In this document: positions 55,844 through 64,000 of the stretch, one piece after another
Position numbering within the stretch: position 1 is the stretch's first letter
Layout of the letters: each line of letters starts with the position of its first letter
NCBI GenBank assembly: GCA_019828545.1
Contig: JACVRA010000364.1
Location: 372,001 to 436,000, forward strand
DNA from: Paracamarosporium sp. OC-R06-R3
Lineage: Eukaryota > Ascomycota > Dothideomycetes > Pleosporales > Didymosphaeriaceae
DNA length: 64,000 nt
Direction: 5' to 3'
The notes under the pieces: generated by a model
What the model saw: the letters and a program-made list of their open reading frames with translations, nothing else
Database searches by the model: none
What the model was told of the DNA's origin: nothing
Program-made: the position numbers and the translations under genes

Positions 55844-56632
55844 TTATCTGATGAGATACTGTTCGCCTGCATCAGAGGCCTTGCATGAGTAAGTTTCTTT
55901 GTGTAGAGGGGTGTCGATGTGATAATCCGACAGTCTCAGTGGGTCGGAAATTGATTGTCCATCAGTATTGCGTACGCATACACGTTCGAATAGGTCCTCT
56001 AAGAAGTCCTCAGCATATTCGGACGTCTGGGGCATATCGGTGCAACGCTTGAGGTAGAGGTCAAGGGCAAACCAGTAGACATCAGATACTTGAGGCATGT
56101 CGTTCAGTTTGTCAATACTCGGAATTATATCCTTGGCTCGGTATTGGTTGAATATGAAGGTCATGGTGTCGTTGCGGAGATTGTCTAACTCAAGCTTATT
56201 TCCGATATGATTGAGCTCTATAGCCATATGAGTTCCCAGCGAATCTGCTTCGTTGCCTCCCGACCATAACGTTGGGAAATCTCCCTCGTGGATCAAGGAA
56301 GCGTCCGGAAGCTCCTGAGTGTATAACCAGTGCACGAAACCGCGCAAGACGCAAGGGTATTTCGTGGGCAACGCGTGTGGGCAATTTGTACATTCTTCTT
56401 GCTTGTGACCCGTGCTAAAGAGACGGTTCCGCCATCCACGAAGATGTTGGCCAAAGAAAGCTGCATGTACTGTGAGACTCTCACCCGCAACTGAGAAACG
56501 AACTAGCTCATCATCCATAGAGCTATGAAACTGTCAGTTGAACACCCCCGCAGTGTTGACACAGACATCTCACTAGAACGAGAACTTTCGCTTCATCCCT
56601 GCCGCCGCAGAACTACCGTTGGCCTGCGTCAT
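55844..56632 (-). CDS. BTB/POZ-like protein, copy 4 (intact)
   Basis: Exons 56632-56574 (59 nt) and 56522-55844 give 246 codons (245 aa). The leader is MTQANGSSAAAGMKRKFSFY. The fold follows as in copies 1-3: VRFSVAGESLTVHAAFF, TNCPHALP, VLRGFVHWLYTQELP, MAIELNHIGNKL, then FNQYRAKDIIPSI. It retains the CPH motif that copies 1 and 2 also have and copy 3 lacks. The C-terminus (YSCKASDAGEQYLIR) parallels the ends of the other copies. The intron has a GTGAGA donor and a TTTCATAG acceptor. Function unknown. It is the most upstream member of the array in transcription order. Confidence 0.78.
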
Positions 56633-57582
56633 TATCGCGTACTGGAGGGACCAAGAGGTCGCTAACGCTGCTGTAGGGCTACAGATAAGCTACTCGAGCT
56701 GTAAGCGAAATTCTTGGAGACAGAGTCGTTCGGAGGACCAACAGCTTACCTAGAGCGTAAGCTTATGAGCAGTCCAAGTAGTGGGTGTGGAAGGAAGCTT
56801 GATGGGGAAGGTGTTGGCGGAAAGAACTATCAGCTGAGGCAACTTGCCTAAAGGCAAACCGAGAGAAAGTTGTTGACAGGTATCGCGTATGCGGCCTCGA
56901 AGTAAAAGTGAGAGAAACCGACTGACGGTGACGTGGACAGGCTATCACGTTCTAAGCTGTTACTTTCACATTTTGTCGGCTATGCTGTTGCGCCTAGCTG
57001 CCTACAAGTTCATTTAACTGCACGCATATGTACAGGCTGGATTTGTCATGGTCCATAGCACCCTCATGGCAGTCATTGCATTTCAACGAGCCATTCTTGC
57101 TGCCGCAAATCTCCTCATGTATACTCACGCGACCGAGGGACGCTCGAGAAAATCATATGCTAAAGCCCTCGGTACCATTAGCGGATGACAAGGTCGCCTG
57201 TGGTGAAGGTCAATGAATGATCCACAAGGGCACCACAACAAAAGTCGGCAGTGAGACCCAATGAGATAATTGAATGCTAATGTACACCAGGAGCGAGCAT
57301 GGCCGGACGGTATGTCCTGGCGATGTCAGTGTATCGATTCCTGTACCGCTGCCCAGTTATCATCTTTCCTTCCTCCCTAAGCATTGTTGTGGCCGTGTGA
57401 ACGTCTCGAATCATGAGTGAAAGAGAAAGCCGTGCTCGTACGACACCGTCTAATCCCAACACCGACTCCGTCTTGTCCTACACCGATCTTCAAATTGCGT
57501 TGCCATTGTCCATCCAACCCTCCATATTCTGTCCACCCCCTTCAATCCCAACCACCTCACACCCGCTGACGAGATTTCCCAC
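56633..57582. other. intergenic
   Basis: Promoter of BTB copy 4 and 3' flank of the Vtc1 gene. Only short open frames. No RNA gene or repeat recognised. Confidence 0.5.
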
Positions 57583-58013
57583 CTATTTCTTGTTCTCACT
57601 CACAACCCTCAACACAAAGTTGACCACAACCGCCGCAAACAAAGCAATCGTCAAAACGGTGGGTCCAAAGCGGTCATCGAAACCGCCCTGTCCGCGCTGC
57701 CGTATGCTCTTCGCGCGCCAGTGGAACGTAACGAGCGCATACGCCATAGCAGCCATGGCAACGAGTGTGAACAAGCCCGCGCTAATCTGACCAATCTTGT
57801 CGCCGAAGTTGAGCAGGCCGACGGCGAGACCGCCCAGGATAACGGTGAAGTTGAGCCATGAGAGGAAGGTACGCTCGTTGGCGAAGAAGACCTTGGGCTC
57901 GACGCGGGTCGGGAGGGCGATGCGTTTGCCTGGTTGCACAAGTTAGAGGCTGCAGAGGGTACAATGGCATTTCGCGTACCTGGGGCGGTTTGAAGAAGCG
58001 GTTGGGTAGACAT
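57583..58013 (-). CDS. VTC1: vacuolar transporter chaperone 1 (Vtc1)
   Basis: Exons 58013-57980 and 57929-57583, with a 50-nt intron, give 127 codons (126 aa), near the 129 of yeast Vtc1. The DUF202-type core is [34 protein letters not shown] (residues 19-52), with the Arg and Glu of RVEPK-xxxANERT in place, then two more membrane helices ([19 protein letters not shown] and [19 protein letters not shown]), making three in all. Family knowledge: Vtc1 is the small membrane subunit of the VTC complex that makes polyphosphate at the vacuole. It shares a 523-bp divergent promoter with the dynein light chain gene. Confidence 0.93.
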
Positions 58014-58536
58014 GACGAGCGTGCAGGTGTGACCCCACTTGTGGAACTAGACGGACAGGCGTCGCACGCAGATGCTTGTGTCTGCCGGGTACTGGAAAGC
58101 GACGGACGGGGGGCAAAACAATCGACTTTCTGGTGCCGGATTGAGGTATAGGTAGAATGTTTGCGCGCAATGGGCTGGTGGAGAAGAAGAACCAAGCTCC
58201 TTGTATTGTGAGCGGAGTCTGGAGCAAGCTCGCTCCCTGTGACGGAAGCTGCCAGCTCCCCTGCACGCGATGGCCAATCGATGGCGCCACGTGATGATAG
58301 CCCGCCTCTGGCGCCCATGGCTTTTTTCCGCGGGGCCCGTGCGCGGGAAGAGGCCGATGGCGTTGTCGTGTGCTTGTGCTTGCATGCGCTAGACTGTCTC
58401 GGCGGGCGCTGTGGGTAAAAACATCAGGCGTAAACACCAACACCTGACCGTCACGTCCGCTCGCATACCCTATATCGCATTCTAATCCGCATTGCCAGGG
58501 CCACAGAATCTTTCCCTACGTCGCACACGCTTCACA
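58014..58536. promoter_or_regulatory. divergent promoter of Vtc1 and Tctex-type dynein light chain
   Basis: 523 bp between the two start codons. It contains a CCAAT at 58274-58278 and a CACGTG palindrome at 58288-58293, ten bases apart, in a GC-rich setting. CACGTG is the type of site bound by Pho4-like helix-loop-helix factors; VTC genes of yeast are phosphate regulated, so a link is plausible but not shown. Confidence 0.45.
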
Positions 58537-59144
58537 ATGGCTGTGAGTTTGTGGTTCCCTTGCTAACAGCTCGTGTTCACTGACAACAAGCAGTCTCCCC
58601 TCCCCACAGAAGAGCTCAGGCAGATCGTCGAGAGCGTGCGTGCACCCTGCCACCCTCCCTCTGCCAACATACTAACAAGACCACCAGACCGTCGAATCTG
58701 CCCTCGCCTCAGCAGAGAAATACGAGCACGAGAAGGTCGCAGAATGGAACACCAACATCATTGTACGTCCCCCTATCCCCTTGCATCCCATCCCATCCAC
58801 CCGCACACCCTTCCCCTTCTCACCCGTCGTCCCTTCCCCAAGCCAAAGCTAATATCCACCCCCAGAACAACCTTCTCAAAACCCTCATCGAGAAGACCTC
58901 CACTCCCTCCACCACCGACGCCTCAAAACCCACCCAGCCAGCCTACAAATACATTGCCAACAGCACCATCATCCAGCACCCGGGCGCGCCCTCAGAAGGT
59001 GGTTCCGCCGGCCGCCGCGGCATGCACAGCGCCGTCGGTGCCTTCTGGAACACGGAGAAGGACGGCACCTTCAGCTACAAGTGGGATGGTGCCGAGAAGA
59101 AGGGCATGGATGTTGTCGTCAGCGTGAACTGGGTTGGCATTTAG
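58537..59144 (+). CDS. dynein light chain, Tctex type
   Basis: Exons 58537-58542 (just ATG GCT), 58594-58635, 58688-58762 and 58866-59144 give 134 codons (133 aa). The predicted protein begins MASPLPTEELRQIVESTVES, a helix typical of the family, then KYEHEKVAEWNTNIINNLLK, TQPAYKYIANSTIIQHPG and the strand pair GAFWNTEKDGTFSYKWDG and MDVVVSVNWVGI. Family knowledge: Tctex/DYNLT chains bind the dynein intermediate chain and help load cargo. The insertion PSEGGSAGRR lies in a surface loop. The six-nucleotide first exon is unusual and may be missed by automatic prediction; the later exons alone contain the complete fold. Confidence 0.88.
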
Positions 59145-59916
59145 ATGGAGGGGTCGAGACGTTGGATGGGAAGAGAAGAAAGGTAGCGAAAGGTGCTGGC
59201 TGTACTGAGAATGCATGGATGGGCGTGGGTGTTACGGAGCATTTGGGTTCTGCACATAAGCGAATTGGATTGTCTATTCTACCTACTACGATTGCTACTC
59301 TGCTGTACTGCTGGTGCAAGTGGTGTTGCAAAGGAACCTCTCGTAATCCTAGCTGTATTAGGCTCGCTGTGGAAACATGTTCTTAGAGCTATTCACAATC
59401 GTACCATCCGCATCACCAATCATTTAACCAAAAACCAAAAAGAGTACAGATTTACGGTGCTGATTTCATTGATTGCGTGCGTGTGTGCGTTCCGCAACAG
59501 CTTCCTATCCGCTACTAGACTGCTTTGCTTTTAGCAGTCATGTTCTGCTCTACCTAATATGCATCTCATATAGAGTAGGAGCATTGTTAGAAAAACGCCC
59601 AATTGCCAGAACAGGGCAACAATTCATCCCCAAATTACGCCGGTTTCCCATCCAAATCTCTATGAGTTCGACAACCCACCTGCTCATGAACGCCAATGTT
59701 GAAGGCGCTCATATAGTACATCTCTCCCAAATAACCCCTCCCAAATGCAGGTTGAACAGGTTGAACTACTTTTTGGTATCATAAACACATTAGACACATT
59801 ACACCCAGCCGTCTAGATGAGAGACGGCCGGCGAAAAAAAAGTTCGAGTACGTCGGGCCCTTGTGTTGGGCACCCTGGATGAAATCTCCAGGTACTCAGA
59901 ACAAGACGAAAACCGC
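59145..59916. other. convergent 3' region
   Basis: 3' flanks of the dynein light chain gene (plus) and methionine synthase (minus). No gene seen; a few short frames only. Confidence 0.5.
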
Positions 59917-62338
59917 TTAAGCAGCGTGCTTCTCGCGGTAGAACTTGGCCGCGTTGACCAAGTTGGTGAGGGCAGCCTTGGTCTCCTTCCATTGACGGGT
60001 CTTGAGACCGCAGTCAGGGTTGATCCAGAGCTGTTCGGGCTTGAGCCACTGGAGCATCTCACCGATGCGGTCCTTCATCTCCTGCTCAGCCGGGACACGC
60101 GGCGAGTGGATGTCGTAGACACCAGGGCCAATGTGACGGGGGTACTCCTTGTCCTCGAAGACCTTCAGGAGCTTGGCGTCGCTCTTGGAGTTCTCAATGG
60201 ACAGAACATCAGCATCGAGAGCAGCAATGGCGTGGAAGAAGTCCTGGAACTCGGAGTAGCAGAAGTGGGAGTGGATCTGGGTAGAGTCCTTGATACCCGC
60301 AGCAGAGAGCTTGAAGGAGTCAACGGCCCAAGAGAGGTACTTCTCGCGCTCCTCGCCGGCGCGGAGAGGAAGACCCTCACGGAGAGCAGGCTCGTCGATC
60401 TGGATGACGAAGACGCCGGCAGCCTCAAGGTCAACAACCTCGTCGCGGATGGCGAGGGCGAGCTGCTGGGCCTGGACAGACTGGTGGACATCGTCACGGG
60501 GGAAAGACCATCGGAGGCAGGTGATGGGTCCCGTGAGCATACCCTTCATGGGCTTCTTGGAGATGGAAGCAGCGTACTTGGACTCCTTGACAGTCATAGC
60601 AGCAGGACGGGAGATGTCGCCGACAATGATCGGGGGACGGACACAGCGGGATCCGTAAGACTGGACCCAACCGTTGGTTGTGAAGGCATAGCCGTCAAGG
60701 CGCTCACCGAAGTACTGCACCATGTCATTACGCTCGGGCTCGCCGTGGACGAGGACATCAAGGTCAAGCTCCTCCTGGATGCGAACAACATCCTCAATCT
60801 CCTTCTCGATGAATCGCTCATACTCCTCAGCGGTGATCTCACCCTTGGTGAACTTGTTACGCTGAATACGGATCTCCTTGGTCTGGGGGAAGGAACCGAT
60901 AGTAGTGGTAGGGAAGATAGGGAGCTTGAGGTGGGTCTTTTGAGCGGCAAGACGCTGAGGGAAAGGAGACTGACGCTCGTGCTGCTCGGGGGTAACGCTA
61001 GCCTGGCGGTCCTTGACGGCCTTGTTGTTGGTGCGCTTGGAGGTAGCGCGAGACTCCATGGACTTGGCGTTGGCCTCGAGAGCCTCACGGACGGCAGCAG
61101 GGCCTTCGGTGACAGCCTTGGCAATCACGGTGACCTCAGACACCTTCTGGGTGGCGAAGGAGAACCAGTCCTTGACCTCGGCGTCGAGCTTCTTCTCGGC
61201 CTCAAGGGAGTGAGGAGTGTGGAGGAGGGAGCTGGAGGTGGCAACGATGACACGGTCCTTGCCGAGCTTCTGAATGGCAGTCTCAACGATCTCAATGGCA
61301 TTCTTGAAGTTGGTCTTCCAGATGTTGCGGCCGTCGACAACACCAGCAGAGAGGATCTGGCTGGAGCCAAGCTTGCCAATGACAGCCTCGAGTTGCTCAG
61401 GGTTGCGGACAAGGTCGACGTGGATACCGTAGACGTTCTGGAGGCTGGGGAAAACATCGAAGTTGTGGACAACATCACCGAAGTAGGTGGCGAGGACGAT
61501 CTTGGGCAGACCGCTGGCGGTAAGCGCCTCGTAGGCGGGCTTGAAAGCATCCTTCACCTTCTGGGGAAGGTCCTGGACGAGGATGGGCTCATCAATCTGA
61601 ACAGTCTCGGCACCAGCCTCCTTGAGCTTCTTCAGAAGCTCAACGTATACAGGGACGAGCTTGTCAAGAAGGGAGATCGGGTCGACAGACTGGCCACGGT
61701 CGGCCTTACCGAGGTGGAGGAAAGAGACGGGACCGACAAGGACAGGGCGGGTGTTGATGCCAGCCTCCTTGGCCTCGAGGAACTCGCGCACGGGCTTGGG
61801 GTCGGCAGAGAGGGTGAAGGTCTGGTTGTCCTGAAGGGTAGGCTTGACGTAGTGGTAGTTGGAGTCGAACCACTTGACCATTTCCTGCGCCACGTGTTAG
61901 CAGCCGTCTGTGAGGAAGTCGCATTTTTCAGCATATGATGACGGCTTACCAAAGCAGGAACATCGACACCGTCCTTCTGGTGGCCACGGCCCATGGCGAA
62001 GTACTCATCGAGTGGGTCGAGCTTGTTCTTGGAGTAACGCTCGGGGATAGCCTGTGTGACTGTTAGCACATTGGACAAATGCAGCAATGAGGCGTGGTGG
62101 GGCGTACGTTGAAGAGCTGGATGTGGTCGAGGAGGTGGTCGTAGAAGGCAAAGTCGTTGCTGGGGATGACATCGACGCCAGCATCCTTCTGGATCTGCCA
62201 GTGAGCAAGACGCAGACGCTTGGCCTCCTTGACCAACTCGTCCCTTGAGAGCTTGTCGGCCCAGTATGCCTCGTTGGCCTTCTTCAGGTCACGGTTCGCA
62301 CCCATGCGGGGGAACCCGAGCACGGATGACTGTACCAT
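59917..62338 (-). CDS. MET6: cobalamin-independent methionine synthase (Met6/MetE)
   Basis: Exons 62338-62108, 62051-61950 and 61884-59917 give 767 codons (766 aa), the usual fungal length. It starts MVQSSVLGFPRMGANRDLKK, as expected. It has FPTTTIGSFPQTKEIR at the start of the C-terminal barrel, the zinc ligands HSHFC (His651, Cys653) and NPDCGLKTR (Cys736), and a Glu in SIENS. It transfers methyl from 5-methyltetrahydrofolate (triglutamate) to homocysteine, the last step of methionine synthesis in the cytosol. Codon use is strongly biased (GC3 rich), a sign of high expression; this also leaves a long open frame on the opposite strand, which is not a gene. A CACGTG straddles the second intron near 61890. 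Confidence 0.96.
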
Positions 62339-63610
62339 GGTGGGGGATCTGTGAGGGGTATTGGGGTATCTAGAAGAGGTGTGCCTGGTCTGAAGGGGCA
62401 ATTGAAAGAGAGATTGCCCGACAGAGAAAGTAGTGTAGGAGGGAAGGAGGAAAAGAGAAGAGGACCTGGGGTGAGCACGTATTAGTAGGGCGGTGTCGTG
62501 CTTTTCTATCTTTTTCGCTGGCGCGGGGTCTTGTCGGCGCTTCCATTGGCCGCACCGCTGGCCCCTGCGCTGACTGCTCGGCTTGCGTAGGCCGTTCGGT
62601 CGCTCTCGCTGCCAACACGCTCCTCGTCGGGCTTTGTCCTTCTAGTGCCGGGACATTGCAGGCCTTCTCAATGGGCCGACCTCTTCTCGCAAGCTTCCCA
62701 CGCAATCCGCATGCATTTCCACCACCTATCCTTGGACTCGGAGCTCCGACACAGAGCTCGCTTTGGCGCGGGAGACTTTCCGCCGACTTCGGAGACTTAC
62801 CCCTCCAGATGTGACAATGCGCGTAGGGCGAGACTATGATCGACAGTTTGGACCCGTCGTCTGAAGCGCTGGAGTCGGTGGGTTTCTGGAGCGCTTCCAA
62901 GCACCAACAGCACCCCGGAGACGCCTGTCACGTTGGAGGAGCATTGGCAGGTTGCCTACCGCAGGCTAGCTAGAGCTGTCCAACAGTGCGTCCCGCGTGC
63001 GAAGGAATGGTCGCGGCACTCGGACTCCGTGCACTCGTCTCAAGGGTCCACGCTCGAGAGGGTCGTGGCCACTTTGCACGACTGGTGGAGACAGCAGCAT
63101 GGCGCCACCTGTGGATATGGTAGCATGAGCAAGGACCGCTTGCTACTGCACTGAATCCGTCCTCGACGGTGCACGGAGGTCGGTGCTCTGCTCACAGACC
63201 CTTTTCCCGACGTGAGGGAGCACATATAGCAAGGAGAGCAGACTTCTCCAAATACTCCAATTAGCCGCTTCGACGCCTGGTCCCCATGCACGAAATGCTC
63301 AAGCCGACCGAGATCCCGTTGATTGCAATAGCTCCAAGCCTACTTTTGTCATTCTTCAAGACCGGCACAGTCGCAACTTCAGTATCGTGACTCCATCGTT
63401 CGCTCGACTACCACGATGCCTCACGAGCGATCATGTGCTTGTGAAAACAAAAAAACTGCTGGCGGCGGAAAAACTAATCGGACAATCTGGACCCGGACTC
63501 CACTGCCCCTCCATGACGCTACCCCGCCTTGAGTAGCAGAACAACCTCTGGGGACGCAAGCACTCAACTGTGATTTCTAACTCTGATCTGTCCTTATCCC
63601 AAGTTTCAAC
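62339..63610. other. divergent intergenic region with MET6 promoter
   Basis: Upstream region of MET6 (minus) and of the SDR gene (plus). A CCAAT box on the minus strand (62545-62549) lies about 207 bp before the MET6 ATG. The stretch next to the MET6 ATG is pyrimidine rich on the coding strand, as for fungal 5' UTRs. No extra gene recognised. Confidence 0.5.
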
Positions 63611-64000
63611 ATGTCCAGGCCTGAGCATTCGCGAACTTACACCACGAACCTGAGCAGTACCTCAGGTTCGCGCGCGCTTGAAGGTCGTGTCGGTATTGTC
63701 ACTGGAGCAAGCAGAGGTACGTTCCGACTATGGTAATCGGCAGCAACCATACTCACTATTGGTACAGGCATCGGTGCCGCTATTGCGCGCAACCTCGCCA
63801 GCAAAGGTTGCAGCCTCGTGCTAAACTATACCTCTGATTCTTCAGAGAAGATCACCCAGGAGCTCGCCGAGGAGCTGCAATCCCAGCATGGCGTCAAGGC
63901 TGTCATCGTGCAGGCGAACATGGGAGATGAGAGTGGACCAAAGCACATCGTCGAAGTCACCAAGAACAACTTCTCACACCAGAAGACTGGCAAGTTCCAG
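63611..64000 (+). CDS. short-chain dehydrogenase/reductase, 5' part (runs off the window)
   Basis: Exon 1 is 63611-63716; exon 2 begins at 63768 and is still open at the window end, so the gene is cut. After a 25-residue leader rich in Ser/Thr, the cofactor strand is RVGIVTGASRGIGAAIA, with the TGxxxGIG motif restored by the intron, then LASKGCSLVLNYTSDS, the NADP(H)-type acidic/neutral loop seen in fungal 3-ketoacyl reductases and related SDRs. The catalytic Ser, Tyr and Lys should lie beyond the end. Substrate unknown. The region downstream, including a possible partner gene, cannot be seen. Confidence 0.8.

Noticed and set aside
59863..61938. 691-codon open frame on the plus strand
   Set aside because: It is antisense to the GC3-biased methionine synthase gene; its Leu/Val/Gly/Asp-rich product has no domain, and the minus strand is clearly the real gene.
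1..64000. tRNA, rRNA, CRISPR or intact transposon
   Set aside because: None was recognised by eye; a dedicated tRNA or repeat search was not possible here, so absence is not proven.

Overview
The window is nuclear DNA of a filamentous ascomycete, most likely a Dothideomycete of the Pleosporales type. The evidence is the dense set of protein genes with many short introns (mostly 45-60 nt, GT-AG, often with a CTAAC/CTGAC-like branch site), fungal-specific families (PTH11/rhodopsin-domain membrane proteins, zf-3CxxC zinc finger, fungal BTB/POZ and F-box-like families, Vtc1) and no operon structure. The genus is inference. Gene models below were built by hand by joining exons in phase; each total was checked to be a whole number of codons. 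No RNA gene, CRISPR array or intact transposon was recognised.

Layout. 0.8-7.1 kb: a GNAT acetyltransferase, a seven-helix rhodopsin-domain protein and an APC-family amino acid/GABA permease. 8.7-15.4 kb: the septation-initiation kinase SepH/Cdc7 (four exons, about 1456 aa) and a second rhodopsin-domain protein. 17.2-20.8 kb: a head-to-head pair of an SDR reductase and a Bcs1-like AAA ATPase, with two CACGTG boxes between them. 21.3-30.4 kb: four minus-strand redox genes, namely a secreted intradiol dioxygenase-like protein, a DAO-type FAD oxidoreductase, a flavin monooxygenase of Baeyer-Villiger type and a secreted AA8-AA12 (heme b plus PQQ) sugar dehydrogenase. 31.7-42.7 kb: an enoyl-CoA hydratase/isomerase, several lineage-restricted genes (a hypothetical protein, two related F-box/2EXR-like proteins, a zf-3CxxC protein), a third rhodopsin-domain protein and a 112-aa protein with a likely GC-AG intron. 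44.6-50.1 kb: a Rossmann/SAF-domain oxidoreductase and a 1158-aa mostly disordered protein.

51.4-56.6 kb holds the most unusual feature: four tandem minus-strand BTB/POZ-like paralogs, each starting with a tiny first exon that encodes a basic KRKF motif. Two of the four are broken, one by an in-frame amber codon exactly where a paralog has Trp, the other by an exact 20-bp tandem duplication that shifts the frame. This looks like a recently expanded, decaying gene family.

57.6-64 kb is conserved housekeeping: Vtc1 (polyphosphate polymerase complex) head-to-head with a Tctex-type dynein light chain, cobalamin-independent methionine synthase, and the 5' part of another SDR gene that runs off the window.

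Most genes look independently controlled. The clearest shared-control arrangements are the divergent promoters at 18297-18839, 38647-38791 and 58014-58536. A functional link among the 21-30 kb oxidative genes is possible but unproven.
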